A stretch of 64,000 nucleotides of DNA, from assembly GCA_028692395.1 (NCBI GenBank), contig JAQUXP010000003.1, forward strand, positions 78,882 to 142,881. Direction: 5' to 3'. This document shows positions 38,942 through 48,703 of the stretch, one piece after another. This DNA is from Lachnospiraceae bacterium (GTDB taxonomy: Bacteria > Bacillota > Clostridia > Lachnospirales > Lachnospiraceae). Position numbers and translations under genes: made by a program. A model generated the notes under the pieces. That model did not search any database and was not told the DNA's origin. It saw nothing but the letters and a program-made list of their open reading frames with translations. Each line of letters begins with the position of its first letter. Within the stretch, counting starts at the first letter, position 1.

Positions 38942-39904
38942 GTGTTTGATTTTAACAAACCTAAAATTGAAATTACAGAGATTTCTGAAGATAAGAAGTT
39001 CGGCAGATTTGTTGTAGAGCCACTGGAAAGAGGTTACGGAACAACTCTGGGTAATTCCCTCAGAAGAATTATGCTTTCTTCACTTCCGGGAGCAGCAGTA
39101 AGCCAGGTGAAAATCGAAGGCGTTCTGCATGAGTTCAGCTCTATCCCTGGAGTAAAGGAAGACGTTACAGAGATTATCATGAATCTCAAAAGCCTTGCAA
39201 TTAAGAACACAAGCGAGACCAACGAAGCAAAGGTTGCTTATATCGAGTTTGAAGGCGAAGGCGTTGTAAAAGCATCTGATATTCAGGTGGATCAGGATAT
39301 CGAAATTATGAATCCGGATCAGGTTATCGCACATCTGAATGGTGGAGCTGATTGTAAGCTTTACATGGAACTGACCATCACAAAGGGTCGTGGATATGTA
39401 AGTGCTGACAAAGGCAAGACAGATGATATGCCAATTGGTGTGATTGCAGTAGATGCCATCTATACACCGGTAGAGCGTGTGAATCTGACTGTTCAGAATA
39501 CCCGTGTTGGACAGATTACCGATTTTGACAAGCTGACTCTTGATGTTTACACAAGAGGTACGCTTGATCCGGATGAGGCAGTCAGCCTTGCAGCAAAAGT
39601 TTTAAGCGAGCATCTGAAGCTGTTTATCGATCTCTCTGAGAATGCGAAGACAGCAGAAGTTATGATTGAAAAAGAAGATAACGAAAAAGAAAAGGTTCTT
39701 GAGATGAATATCGATGAGCTGGAGCTTTCCGTTCATTCTTACAATTGCTTAAAGCGTGCTGAAATCAACACCGTTGAGGAACTTTGCAACAAGACTTCTG
39801 AGGATATGATGAAGGTTCGTAATCTTGGTCGTAAGTCCCTGGAAGAAGTACTTGCAAAACTCAAAGAGCTTGGACTTCAGTTAAGCCCTGGAGATGAGCA
39901 GTAA
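38942..39904 (+). CDS. rpoA: RNA polymerase subunit alpha
   Basis: 320 aa. The N-terminal dimerisation domain ([20 protein letters not shown]) and the C-terminal DNA- and activator-binding domain ([35 protein letters not shown]) are both intact. It starts at GTG behind AAAGGAGG. 93 bp before rplQ. Confidence 0.98.
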   Translation: MFDFNKPKIEITEISEDKKFGRFVVEPLERGYGTTLGNSLRRIMLSSLPGAAVSQVKIEGVLHEFSSIPGVKEDVTEIIMNLKSLAIKNTSETNEAKVAYIEFEGEGVVKASDIQVDQDIEIMNPDQVIAHLNGGADCKLYMELTITKGRGYVSADKGKTDDMPIGVIAVDAIYTPVERVNLTVQNTRVGQITDFDKLTLDVYTRGTLDPDEAVSLAAKVLSEHLKLFIDLSENAKTAEVMIEKEDNEKEKVLEMNIDELELSVHSYNCLKRAEINTVEELCNKTSEDMMKVRNLGRKSLEEVLAKLKELGLQLSPGDEQ

Positions 39905-39997
39905 ATAAAAGTTGCAGCAATTTGTAGAGGAAAAGCGGCTGTCCAGTAAGTCCGAAGAAGCATGGGCAGTCGTTCCACAAATGGAGGAAAAATTATA

Positions 39998-40534
39998 ATG
40001 GCAGGATATAAGAAGCTCGGCAGAACATCTGACCAGAGAAAAGCGTTACTTAGAAACCAGGTTACTAACCTTTTATATCACGGAAAAATCCGTACAACCG
40101 AGACAAAAGCTAAAGAGATCCGTAAGATCGCTGAAGGCATGATCGCTATGGCAGTACGTGAGAAAGACAATTTTGAAACAGTTACTGTAACTGCCAAGGT
40201 TGCTAAAAAAGATTCCGATGGTAAGAGAGTCAAAGAAGTAGTTGACGGTAAGAAAGTAACAGTTTTTGATGAAGTACAGAAAGAAATCAAGAAGGATATG
40301 CCTTCCAGACTTCATGCACGTCGTCAGATGATGAAAGTTTTCTACCCGGTTACTGATGTGCCGAAATCAAACAAAGGCAAGAAAAAAGCGACTAAAGAAA
40401 TCGATATGGTAGCTAAAATGTTTGATGAGATTGCACCGAAATATGTAAACCGTAACGGTGGTTACACACGTATCGTAAAGATCGGACCCCGTAAAGGTGA
40501 TGCAGCTATGGAAGTTCTGATTGAGTTAGTATAA
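39998..40534 (+). CDS. rplQ: 50S ribosomal protein L17 with a central insertion
   Basis: 178 aa, longer than the usual 115-130. The ends are standard L17 ([20 protein letters not shown] and [20 protein letters not shown]), but about 55-60 charged residues are inserted between them (around [20 protein letters not shown] to [12 protein letters not shown]). Such long forms occur in Clostridia. The start at 39998 follows TGGAGG; the 12-residue extension upstream is not L17-like. Last gene of the superoperon. Confidence 0.96.
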   Translation: MAGYKKLGRTSDQRKALLRNQVTNLLYHGKIRTTETKAKEIRKIAEGMIAMAVREKDNFETVTVTAKVAKKDSDGKRVKEVVDGKKVTVFDEVQKEIKKDMPSRLHARRQMMKVFYPVTDVPKSNKGKKKATKEIDMVAKMFDEIAPKYVNRNGGYTRIVKIGPRKGDAAMEVLIELV

Positions 40535-40563
40535 TCATCCCTTAACTGAATAGAAAAGATACG

Positions 40564-40601
40564 AAAAGAGGCTTTCGCACTGAACTGCGACAGCCTCTTT
40601 T
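40564..40601 (+). terminator. Terminator of the S10-spc-alpha superoperon
   Basis: 16-bp stem with one mismatch (40564-40579 with 40586-40601) ending in TTTT. The stem contains the same GCGACAGCC element as the terminator at 2045. Confidence 0.9.
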
Positions 40602-40625
40602 CTTGGTGCAAAAATCCTGTTAGTG

Positions 40626-40654
40626 TTGCATTCTTGTGATGAATAGGTTAAAAT
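40626..40654 (+). promoter_or_regulatory. Promoter for the lipid kinase gene
   Basis: TTGCAT, 17-bp spacer, TAAAAT, about 45 bp before the TTG start at 40699. Confidence 0.6.
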
Positions 40655-40698
40655 TAAGGCAAAAGAAGTAACCGTTCAGAGGATAAGGAGCGAATAAG

Positions 40699-41604
40699 TT
40701 GAAAAAGAAAAAAATACTATTTATTTTTAATCCAAAGGCAGGAAAAGGGCTGATTAAGAATAAGCTCTGTGATATCATCGACATCTTTATTAAGGGTGGT
40801 TACGAGGTGATGGTACATCCGACACAGGCCCCGAGAGATGGATATGAAAAGACGAAGGAACTTGCAGGGGATATGGATCTTGTAGTCTGCAGCGGCGGGG
40901 ACGGTACCTTAGACGAGGTGGTAACAGGACTCATGGACAGCGAGTGCAAGGTTCCGCTGGGATACATACCTGCAGGCAGTACAAATGATTTTGCAAACAG
41001 TCTGGAAATATCCAAGGACATGGTGCGGGCAGCTCAGGATATCATAGACGGACAGCTGTATTCCTGCGATGTCGGTGCATTTAACAAGAGCACTTTTGTG
41101 TATATTGCGGCTTTCGGCCTTTTTACGGATGTATCTTATGAGACAGACCAGCATCTGAAAAACATGCTGGGACATCTTGCCTATCTGCTGGAGGGAAGTA
41201 AGAGAATCTTCAATGTACCAAGCTACTGGCTGAAGGTCAATACCAACCAGGAACACATAGAAGGGGAATATATCTACGGCATGGTGACAAATGCAAGATC
41301 CGTAGGCGGCTTTAAGAATCTGATTGGTCCGGGAGTGGAGCTGGATGACGGCCTTTTTGAGGTGACCCTGATTCGTAAACCCAGAAATCCTCTTGAACTG
41401 AATGAGATTATCACGTCCCTTCTGATGGCCGAGGATAATACGGCACTGATCGACAACTTTAAGACCGACTGGATTCAGATTGAATCCCAGGAGGAGATTG
41501 CATGGACACTGGATGGAGAGTACGGCGGAGATCACAGTTTTGTGCGGATTGACAACAAAAAACATGCGCTCGAGCTTATCTTGAATCAGAAACAACCCTT
41601 ATAA
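40699..41604 (+). CDS. Diacylglycerol-kinase-family lipid kinase (YegS/BmrU type)
   Basis: 301 aa. The DAGK catalytic domain is clear: FIFNPKAGKG near the N-terminus, SGGDGTLDEVV (residues ~66-76, nucleotide loop) and GYIPAGSTNDFA. Members phosphorylate diacylglycerol (DgkB) or related lipids; the exact substrate is not resolved. It starts at TTG, with AAGGAG about 9 bp upstream. It is monocistronic by appearance, with its own promoter. Confidence 0.9.
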   Translation: MKKKKILFIFNPKAGKGLIKNKLCDIIDIFIKGGYEVMVHPTQAPRDGYEKTKELAGDMDLVVCSGGDGTLDEVVTGLMDSECKVPLGYIPAGSTNDFANSLEISKDMVRAAQDIIDGQLYSCDVGAFNKSTFVYIAAFGLFTDVSYETDQHLKNMLGHLAYLLEGSKRIFNVPSYWLKVNTNQEHIEGEYIYGMVTNARSVGGFKNLIGPGVELDDGLFEVTLIRKPRNPLELNEIITSLLMAEDNTALIDNFKTDWIQIESQEEIAWTLDGEYGGDHSFVRIDNKKHALELILNQKQPL

Positions 41605-41680
41605 AAGTGTGATATTGGTGTGCAAAAAAGAAAAAATATGTTAAATAATTCACAACATATGTCTTTTTGACAGAAAGCAG

Positions 41681-41709
41681 TTGGCAAAACGGAAAAAGTG
41701 CTGTATAAT
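41681..41709 (+). promoter_or_regulatory. Promoter of fba
   Basis: TTGGCA, 17-bp spacer, perfect TATAAT, 44 bp before the fba ATG. Confidence 0.7.
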
Positions 41710-41753
41710 TACACTATCGTTAGGCCCAATAATTATATCTAGGAGGAAAAGGA

Positions 41754-42617
41754 ATGTTAGTATCAGCAAAAGAAATGTTACAGAAAGCGAAAGCGGGACA
41801 TTATGCAGTTGGTCAGTTCAATATCAATAACCTCGAGTGGACAAAGTCAGTTCTTCTGACAGCACAGGAGCTGAACTCCCCTGTAATCCTCGGCGTATCT
41901 GAAGGTGCAGGAAAATATATGACTGGTTTTAAGACCGTATCAGCCATGGTGAAAGCTATGATTGATGAATTGAATATCACTGTTCCGGTAGCTCTGCATC
42001 TGGATCATGGTACTTATGACGGATGTTATAAGTGTATTGAAGCTGGATTCTCATCTATCATGTTTGATGGTTCTCATTACCCAATTGAAGAGAACGTTGA
42101 GAAGACAAAAGAGCTTGTAGCTGTATGTAAAGAAAAAGGAATGTCTCTGGAAGCAGAGGTTGGCTCTATCGGTGGAGAAGAAGACGGCGTTATCGGTGCT
42201 GGTGAGTGTGCAGATCCGAACGAGTGTAAGATGATCGCTGATCTTGGCGTTGATATGCTTGCTGCAGGTATCGGCAACATCCATGGAAAATATCCTGCAA
42301 ACTGGCAGGGACTGAGCTTCGAGACTCTGGCTGCTGTTCAGCAGCTGACAGGAGAGATGCCACTGGTTCTTCACGGCGGCACAGGTATCCCGGATGATAT
42401 GATCAAGAAAGCTATCGATCTTGGCGTATCCAAAATCAATGTAAACACAGAGTGCCAGCTGACATTTGCAGCTGCAACCCGTGAGTACATCGAAGCGGGC
42501 AAAGATCTGCAGGGCAAAGGCTATGATCCTCGTAAACTTCTTGCACCTGGTGCAGAAGCAATCAAACAGACAGTAAAAGAGAAGATGGAATTATTCGGAT
42601 CTGTTGGAAAAGCCTGA
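41754..42617 (+). CDS. fba: Class II fructose-bisphosphate aldolase
   Basis: 287 aa. It cleaves fructose 1,6-bisphosphate to glyceraldehyde 3-phosphate and dihydroxyacetone phosphate in glycolysis. Metal ligand and catalytic region LHLDHGTYD (His82, Asp84, His85), then EAEVGSIGGEEDG, the second zinc His in GNIHGKYP and the third in LHGGTGIP are all present. SD AGGAGG. It is monocistronic between its own promoter and terminator. Related tagatose-bisphosphate aldolases cannot be fully excluded, but its length and solitary position favour glycolytic Fba. Confidence 0.93.
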   Translation: MLVSAKEMLQKAKAGHYAVGQFNINNLEWTKSVLLTAQELNSPVILGVSEGAGKYMTGFKTVSAMVKAMIDELNITVPVALHLDHGTYDGCYKCIEAGFSSIMFDGSHYPIEENVEKTKELVAVCKEKGMSLEAEVGSIGGEEDGVIGAGECADPNECKMIADLGVDMLAAGIGNIHGKYPANWQGLSFETLAAVQQLTGEMPLVLHGGTGIPDDMIKKAIDLGVSKINVNTECQLTFAAATREYIEAGKDLQGKGYDPRKLLAPGAEAIKQTVKEKMELFGSVGKA

Positions 42618-42645
42618 AGAATATAAACGTATTTTGAAGTAAATG

Positions 42646-42707
42646 ATGCTGCCGCATCTTCCTTTTCCGTATTAGATACGGATCCGGGAAAATGCGGCAG
42701 TGTTTTT
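42646..42707 (+). terminator. Terminator of fba
   Basis: Compound hairpin: outer CTGCCGCAT (42649-42657) with ATGCGGCAG (42692-42700), inner stem around CCGTAT/ATACGG, then TGTTTTT. It shares the GCTGCCGCA element with the palindrome at 23577. Confidence 0.85.
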
Positions 42708-42793
42708 ATGTTGTGCGAATTGTCCAATATCAGCTGGAAATATGCAAAGAATTAGATAAAAGAACGAAATGTTTACTTTAGTGCAAAAAGCAC

Positions 42794-42822
42794 TTGCGTT
42801 TTTGGCTGTTTTGCGGTATCTT
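42794..42822 (+). promoter_or_regulatory. Promoter of glnA
   Basis: TTGCGT, 17-bp spacer, TATCTT, giving a leader of about 130 nt that contains a terminator-like hairpin. Confidence 0.55.
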
Positions 42823-42872
42823 ATTAACAGTTGGAAACATAATTCCATATATGCGTGTGAAAAGATAGACAA

Positions 42873-42907
42873 GGGCGTTCTACAAATTGGTGTGGAATGC
42901 CCTTTTT
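42873..42907 (+). terminator. Leader terminator (attenuator) of glnA
   Basis: GGGCGTTC (42873-42880) pairs with GGAATGCCC (42894-42902), followed by TTTTTG, between the promoter and the glnA start. Placed inside the leader, it should stop transcription unless an upstream structure or protein prevents it. ANTAR-type antitermination of nitrogen genes is a known precedent; whether it applies here is inference. Confidence 0.6.
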
Positions 42908-42959
42908 GAATAAATGTCTATACATACGTGAACAGCTTATGAGAGGATAGGTAAGAAAA

Positions 42960-45074
42960 ATGGCAGATTTTGTAAACGCAGCAGAAATCTTTGGTGAAAA
43001 CGTTTTTAATGACACAGTGATGCAGGAACGTCTTCCAAAAAAGATTTATAAAACGCTGAAAGAAACAATTGAAAAAGGCTTAGAGTTGGATCTTGCGACT
43101 GCAGATGTAATCGCACATGAGATGAAGGAGTGGGCAATCGAAAAGGGTGCTACTCATTATACTCACTGGTTCCAGCCACTGACAGGTGTGACAGCCGAAA
43201 AACATGATTCTTTTATTACCGCTCCTATGCCGAACGGAAAAGTACTGATGAGCTTTTCAGGAAAAGAATTAATCAAAGGCGAGCCAGATGCTTCTTCCTT
43301 CCCGTCAGGCGGACTTCGTGCCACATTTGAAGCAAGAGGATATACAGCATGGGATTGCACTTCACCGGCATTCGTTCGTCAGGATGCTGCAGGAGCAACA
43401 CTTTGTATTCCTACTGCATTTTGTTCTTATACAGGTGAGGCTCTGGATCAGAAAACACCATTGCTTCGTTCCATGCAGGCGATCAACGAGCAGTCTCTCC
43501 GTCTGTTAAAATTGTTTGGAAACACTTCTTCTACCAAGGTAACTCCGTCTGTAGGACCGGAGCAGGAGTATTTCCTTGTAGATGCACAGAAGTTTTTACA
43601 GAGAAAGGATCTGATCTATACCGGACGTACCCTGTTTGGTGCAATGCCTCCAAAGGGACAGGAGATGGACGATCATTATTTTGGAACCATCCGTCAGAGA
43701 ATCGCCGGATTTATGAAGGATGTCAATGTTGAACTTTGGAAACTGGGTGTTTCCTCCAAGACACAGCATAATGAAGTTGCTCCTGCACAGCATGAGCTTG
43801 CACCGATCTACGCACAGGCCAATATTGCAGTTGATCATAACCAGATTATCATGCAGACACTGAAAAGAGTTGCCTGCCAGCATGGTATGAAGTGCCTGCT
43901 CCATGAGAAGCCATTTGCCGGTGTTAACGGTTCCGGTAAGCATGACAACTGGTCACTTACCACAAATGATGGAATCAACCTTCTGGATCCAGGAAAGACA
44001 CCACATGAGAACATTCAGTTCCTTCTGGTGCTCAGCTGTGTTATCGCTGCTGTTGACAAACATGCAGGACTTCTTCGTGAATCTGCAGCAGATCCTGGAA
44101 ATGATCACAGACTGGGAGCAAATGAGGCACCGCCTGCAATTATCTCCATGTTCCTGGGTGAGCAGCTGGAGGATGTTGTAGAGCAGCTTTTGAGTACAGG
44201 CAGTGCTACCAGCAGCAAGAAGGGCGGAGTTCTTCTCACTGGTGTAAGCACACTTCCTGATCTGAAGAAAGATGCAACAGATCGTAACAGAACATCACCA
44301 TTTGCATTTACAGGTAATAAATTCGAGTTCCGTATGGTTGGTTCCAGAGATTCTATTGCCGGACCGAATACGGTACTGAACACCATCGTTGCAGAGGCAT
44401 TTTGCGATGCGTGTGATCAGCTGGAGCAGGCAGAGCAGTTTGATGAGGCAGTACATGATCTGATTAAGAAGAATTTAAGTGAGCACCAGAGAGTAATCTT
44501 TAACGGAAATGGTTACTCTGATGAGTGGGTTGCCGAGGCTGAGAGAAGAGGACTTCCAAACATCAAATCTATGGTGGATGCGATTCCGGAGCTTACGAAA
44601 GATGAAGCAATTAGTATGTTTGAGAAATTCAAGGTATTCACAAAAGCCGAGCTGGAATCCCGTAAAGAGGTTAAATTCGAGAATTATGCGAAGACCATCA
44701 ATATCGAGGCAAGAGCTATGATCGACATCGCTGCAAAGCAGATCATTCCTTCCGTTATCAAATATGCAAAATCTCTCGCTGATTCTATTAATGCTATCAA
44801 GGCAGCCGGTGTATCTGAGGTTGGCGTTGAGACAGAGCTTCTGATCGAGGCAACAAAGCTTTTGAAGACAACACAGGAGGCTTTGAAGAATCTGGAGTCT
44901 ATTGAAGCTCAGGCATTTGCCATGGAAGAGGGCGAGGCACAGGCAAGATTCTATCACGATAATGTGACAAAGGCTATGGAGCAGCTTCGTACTCCTGTTG
45001 ATGAACTGGAGATGATTGTTGACAAAGAGATGTGGCCGATGCCATCTTACGGTGATCTGATATTTGAGGTTTAA
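42960..45074 (+). CDS. glnA: Glutamine synthetase, type III
   Basis: 704 aa, the large GSIII (GlnN) form. It makes glutamine from glutamate, ammonia and ATP. Key regions: the N-terminal GSIII-specific domain ([20 protein letters not shown]), metal-binding [10 protein letters not shown], the ammonium/glutamate region [19 protein letters not shown] and ATP-side [28 protein letters not shown]. It is preceded by a leader terminator, which suggests regulation by antitermination in response to nitrogen status. Confidence 0.96.
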   Translation: MADFVNAAEIFGENVFNDTVMQERLPKKIYKTLKETIEKGLELDLATADVIAHEMKEWAIEKGATHYTHWFQPLTGVTAEKHDSFITAPMPNGKVLMSFSGKELIKGEPDASSFPSGGLRATFEARGYTAWDCTSPAFVRQDAAGATLCIPTAFCSYTGEALDQKTPLLRSMQAINEQSLRLLKLFGNTSSTKVTPSVGPEQEYFLVDAQKFLQRKDLIYTGRTLFGAMPPKGQEMDDHYFGTIRQRIAGFMKDVNVELWKLGVSSKTQHNEVAPAQHELAPIYAQANIAVDHNQIIMQTLKRVACQHGMKCLLHEKPFAGVNGSGKHDNWSLTTNDGINLLDPGKTPHENIQFLLVLSCVIAAVDKHAGLLRESAADPGNDHRLGANEAPPAIISMFLGEQLEDVVEQLLSTGSATSSKKGGVLLTGVSTLPDLKKDATDRNRTSPFAFTGNKFEFRMVGSRDSIAGPNTVLNTIVAEAFCDACDQLEQAEQFDEAVHDLIKKNLSEHQRVIFNGNGYSDEWVAEAERRGLPNIKSMVDAIPELTKDEAISMFEKFKVFTKAELESRKEVKFENYAKTINIEARAMIDIAAKQIIPSVIKYAKSLADSINAIKAAGVSEVGVETELLIEATKLLKTTQEALKNLESIEAQAFAMEEGEAQARFYHDNVTKAMEQLRTPVDELEMIVDKEMWPMPSYGDLIFEV

Positions 45075-45110
45075 TTCTTTTGGAATTGCAGGAAGAATTG
45101 TAAGAAGAAT

Positions 45111-45150
45111 AACAGCGCAAAAGCACAGGTTGTGTTTTTGCGCTGTTTTT
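45111..45150 (+). terminator. Terminator of glnA
   Basis: AACAGCGCAAAA-type arm pairs with TTTTGCGCTGTT and runs into TTTTT. The -35 of the next promoter lies inside this hairpin. Confidence 0.88.
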
Positions 45151-45158
45151 GTTATACT
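45130..45158 (+). promoter_or_regulatory. Promoter of the GT26-like gene
   Basis: TTGTGT, 17-bp spacer, TATACT, overlapping the 3' half of the glnA terminator. It probably drives the GT26-like and YitT genes. Confidence 0.45.
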
Positions 45159-45223
45159 TTAACATGAAGTTTGGTGTCCATCTGTGAATCAAAAAGGGAT
45201 GCCAGTAGGCAGGAAGTGAATAA

Positions 45224-45895
45224 ATGTCAAAAAAAATTGAAGTTTTAGGAATTCAGATAGACTGTATGAATGCAGATCAGGAGATGGAACGGGTAGTCTC
45301 CCTGTTGGAAAATGATCAGCCGGACACAATTGGTATGGTAACCATGACGACGCTTCTTATGGCGGAGCAGTATCCGGACTGGAAGAAATATCTGGAAGGA
45401 ATGGCCATGCTGATTATCGGGGAGCCAGAGGTTCTGACAGCAGCAGGCGTAGAAGACGGACAGATTATGGAAGAAGTGAAAAACAACGAGTTTATTGCCC
45501 ACTTTTTCTGGTATCTGGTTCGGCAGGATAAGGGAATTTTCCTGTTGGGCGAAACGCAGGAGGAGATCAGTGACCTTCGGGGATATCTGATTGAAACTTA
45601 TCCGGGACTGAAAGTGATCGGAGCAGCTGTGGCTGCGGAGGATACACCATCAGAGGCAGTGATGAATGAGATTAACAGCAGTTCGGCAGATGTTATCATC
45701 AGCGGTCTTCAGGGATTGCGACAGGAGCGGCTTGTGATGGAAAACCGTCATCTGATTGACTGCCGTATCTGGTTTTGTCTGGGAGAACATCCGGAGATTC
45801 AGTCAGAAGCAGGAGTAAAATCCAGCTGGCTTGGCACACTATTAAGGAAAAGTACATTTAAGCGTCTTGCTGCACGCTATCATAATGAAAAATAG
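45224..45895 (+). CDS. Divergent WecG/TagA/CpsF (GT26)-like protein
   Basis: 223 aa with the size and fold pattern of GT26 glycosyltransferases, which build teichoic-acid linkage units or capsules. The family's substrate motifs are altered: the usual T-x-N near the N-terminus is MVTMTTLL, the catalytic-Asp motif PDG is IGEPEV, and the G-x-P-K-Q-E motif is GLQGLRQER. It may therefore be inactive as a transferase or use another substrate. SD AGGAAG. 32 bp before the YitT gene. Confidence 0.65.
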   Translation: MSKKIEVLGIQIDCMNADQEMERVVSLLENDQPDTIGMVTMTTLLMAEQYPDWKKYLEGMAMLIIGEPEVLTAAGVEDGQIMEEVKNNEFIAHFFWYLVRQDKGIFLLGETQEEISDLRGYLIETYPGLKVIGAAVAAEDTPSEAVMNEINSSSADVIISGLQGLRQERLVMENRHLIDCRIWFCLGEHPEIQSEAGVKSSWLGTLLRKSTFKRLAARYHNEK

Positions 45896-45927
45896 AGAGG
45901 GCAACAAAAAAATGCCCGGGAGATGCC

Positions 45928-46794
45928 ATGCACAGAAAAAGGAAACAGCTTTCCTCTGGTAAGTATGATTATGTATTGTTACTGCTTGGAACCTGTCTGA
46001 TGGGAATTGCCATCAATGGAATGCTTGAGCCGTCCGGACTTGTTACCGGGGGCTTTTCCGGTGTGGCAATTGTGATCAAGGCGGTGAGTGAAGTATGGAT
46101 CCCTGGTGGAATTCCTCTGTGGCTGTCTTCTATTGCACTTAATATTCCGCTGTTCATCGTGGGCATTCGCATACAGGGATTTCAGAATTTCAAGAAAACA
46201 TTGTTTGGAACACTGGTTTTATCTCTGTGGCTTTTTGTAATTCCGTCAGGATGGCTGGTGCTGGATGATCTGCTTTTGGCAGCGCTGTTTGGGGGAGTGA
46301 TTCTGGGATGCGGAATCGGCCTTGTATTTATCGGACACGGAACCACTGGAGGCACAGATCTGATTGCAGCACTGATCTGGCGTCATATGCGGCATTACAC
46401 CATAGCGCAGATTATGCAGGTGATCGATGGGGTGATTGTACTGCTTGGTGCATGGATTTTCGGTGTTCAGAAGGCTTTATATGCGGTGATTGCAATACTG
46501 GCGGTGACAAAGGTATCTGACATGCTGATGGAGGGTCTTCATTTTTCAAAGGTGGCATATATTATTACGAATAAACCAAAAGAGCTGGCAGATTGTCTGA
46601 TGGATAAGCTCAATCGGGGTGTTACGGGCATTGCATCCAAAGGAATGTACACAGGAGAGGAACGTACGATGCTTTACTGTGTTGTGGGAAAAAAAGAGCT
46701 GGTTGAGCTGAAAGACATCGTTCTTTCCCTGGATGAAAGAGCTTTTGTTATCGTTTCTGATGCGAGAGAAGTGGTAGGAGAAGGGTTTAAATAA
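45928..46794 (+). CDS. YitT-family membrane protein
   Basis: 288 aa. Five or six hydrophobic helices in residues ~12-180, including the family motif GGFSGVAIVI (~35-44) and GHGTTGGTDLIA (~133-144). A C-terminal soluble DUF2179 domain (~215-288: GVTGIASKGMYTGEERTMLY) follows. Function is not established for the family. SD is weak, with coupling to the gene upstream likely. Confidence 0.88.
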   Translation: MHRKRKQLSSGKYDYVLLLLGTCLMGIAINGMLEPSGLVTGGFSGVAIVIKAVSEVWIPGGIPLWLSSIALNIPLFIVGIRIQGFQNFKKTLFGTLVLSLWLFVIPSGWLVLDDLLLAALFGGVILGCGIGLVFIGHGTTGGTDLIAALIWRHMRHYTIAQIMQVIDGVIVLLGAWIFGVQKALYAVIAILAVTKVSDMLMEGLHFSKVAYIITNKPKELADCLMDKLNRGVTGIASKGMYTGEERTMLYCVVGKKELVELKDIVLSLDERAFVIVSDAREVVGEGFK

Positions 46795-46911
46795 TATTTT
46801 TGTAACATTTGTAACATTTACTCTTTATTTTTTGTCGAATTTGTATTAGAATGAAAATGTATATCATTTGGGGTATGATAACGAACTATATAGTCGAAAG
46901 AGGGAAAAGGT

Positions 46912-48000
46912 ATGATTTCGAATCAGATACTGCAAAATACTATCGAAGGTATCAAGAATATTTCAAGAATCGAGCTTGCGGTGACAGACGTGGATGGAAA
47001 CACGCTGGTATCCACCTTCCCGGAAAATGAAGTCAGCAAAGCCGAGGTGGCAAGTTTTGCACAGTCACAGGCAGACTCACAGACCATGAAGAATTATCAG
47101 TTTTTCAAAATCTATGATGAACATCAGCTGGAGTATATTCTGATTGCAAAAGGAAACAGCACAGATATCGTGCTTGTGGGCCGGATGGCTTCCTTTCAGC
47201 TGCAGAATCTGCTGGTGGCCTACAAAGAGCGGTTTGATAAAGATAACTTTATTAAAAATCTGCTTTTGGATAATCTGCTTCTGGTGGACATTTACAACCG
47301 GGCAAAGAAGTTACATATTAACATTGATACCAGAAGAGTGGTATTTATTCTTGAGACGGACCCGAATAAAGATCGTGGCACGATGGAGAACGTACATAAT
47401 CTGTTTGGGAACAAATCAAATGACTTTATTACCGCAGTAGATGAGAAGAGTATTATCATCGTAAAAGAGTTGTCTGACACGGATGACTATATACAGATGA
47501 ATAAAACTGCCTTAGCTGTTCTTGAGGCTCTGGGTAAAGATGAGAATCACAAGACTCATATTGCATATGGTACGATTGTCAAGGAACTAAAGGATGTGTC
47601 ACGTTCGTATAAGGAAGCACGGATGGCACTGGATGTGGGCAAGATCTTCTTCGAGGAGAGAGATGTTATCGCATACAGCTCCCTTGGCATCGGGCGTCTG
47701 ATCTATCAGCTGCCGATTCCTCTGTGCAAGATGTTTATCAAAGAAATCTTTACGGATAAATCTCCGGACGATTTTGATGAGGAAACCCTGGTCACTATTA
47801 ACAAGTTTTTTGAGAACAGCCTGAATGTATCTGAAACTTCCAGACAGCTCTACATTCATAGAAATACGCTTGTATACCGTCTTGATAAGCTGCAGAAAAG
47901 CACCGGTCTGGATCTGCGTGTTTTTGAGGATGCGATTACCTTTAAGATTGCACTTATGGTAGTTCGGTATATGAAATACATGGAAACCTTAGAATACTAG
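46912..48000 (+). CDS. PucR/CdaR-like transcriptional regulator
   Basis: 362 aa. The C-terminus (residues ~290-355) is a PucR-type helix-turn-helix: FFENSLNVSETSRQLYIHRN followed by TLVYRLDKLQ. A GGDEF-like/CdaR middle domain (~140-260) and an N-terminal sugar-diacid-like sensor domain precede it. The target genes are unknown; it lies 19 bp upstream of ftsE, so it may be cotranscribed with ftsEX. SD AGAGGG. Confidence 0.85.
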   Translation: MISNQILQNTIEGIKNISRIELAVTDVDGNTLVSTFPENEVSKAEVASFAQSQADSQTMKNYQFFKIYDEHQLEYILIAKGNSTDIVLVGRMASFQLQNLLVAYKERFDKDNFIKNLLLDNLLLVDIYNRAKKLHINIDTRRVVFILETDPNKDRGTMENVHNLFGNKSNDFITAVDEKSIIIVKELSDTDDYIQMNKTALAVLEALGKDENHKTHIAYGTIVKELKDVSRSYKEARMALDVGKIFFEERDVIAYSSLGIGRLIYQLPIPLCKMFIKEIFTDKSPDDFDEETLVTINKFFENSLNVSETSRQLYIHRNTLVYRLDKLQKSTGLDLRVFEDAITFKIALMVVRYMKYMETLEY

Positions 48001-48019
48001 GTTTTATAGGAGGAATATA

Positions 48020-48703
48020 ATGATTACTTTAGATAGTGTAAGTAAGAGTTATGACAAGGGTCAGCCGGCTCTTGATAACATATCCTTACACATTGAAAAA
48101 GGAGAATTTGTCTTTGTGGTAGGTAACAGTGGATCAGGAAAGTCAACTCTGATCAAACTGCTTTTGAAAGAACTGGAACCCACTTCAGGCACCGTAAAGG
48201 TGAATGAACAGATGCTCAGTAAATTAAAACGACGCAAAGTTCCCAAGTATCGAAGAGGAATCGGCTGTGTTTTCCAGGATTTCCGATTGCTGAAGGATCG
48301 CAATGTATACGAAAATGTTGCATTTGCCCAGCGAGTTATCGAAAAGCCGGGGCGGGTTATCAAAAAGCGTGTACCGGAGGTATTAACACTGGTAGGTCTT
48401 GCAGAAAAATACAAGTCACTTCCCCGTGAGCTTTCCGGTGGAGAGCAGCAGCGAGTGGCATTGGCCCGTGCGCTGGTAAACCGTCCGGAGATTCTTCTGG
48501 CCGATGAGCCTACCGGAAACCTGGATCCCAGAAACTCTAACGAAATTATGAAGCTTCTGGAGGAGATCAATGCACGTGGTACTACCGTGCTTGTTGTTAC
48601 ACATAACAGAGAGATTGTTAATGCAATGAAAAAGCGGGTAATTCGTTTGCGGAAAGGCGTCATCATAAGCGACGAAGAAGAAGGTATCTACCATGAGGAT
48701 TAG
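48020..48703 (+). CDS. ftsE: Cell-division ATP-binding protein FtsE
   Basis: 227-aa ABC ATPase. Walker [10 protein letters not shown] (Lys41), signature [15 protein letters not shown], Walker [14 protein letters not shown] and the switch His in VTHNREIV. With FtsX it controls peptidoglycan hydrolases at the membrane. SD TAGGAGG. Overlaps ftsX by 11 bp. Confidence 0.96.
   Translation: MITLDSVSKSYDKGQPALDNISLHIEKGEFVFVVGNSGSGKSTLIKLLLKELEPTSGTVKVNEQMLSKLKRRKVPKYRRGIGCVFQDFRLLKDRNVYENVAFAQRVIEKPGRVIKKRVPEVLTLVGLAEKYKSLPRELSGGEQQRVALARALVNRPEILLADEPTGNLDPRNSNEIMKLLEEINARGTTVLVVTHNREIVNAMKKRVIRLRKGVIISDEEEGIYHED

Noticed and set aside
41667..41672. TTGACA as the -35 of fba
   Set aside because: 31 bp from the TATAAT; TTGGCA at 41681 is at 17 bp.
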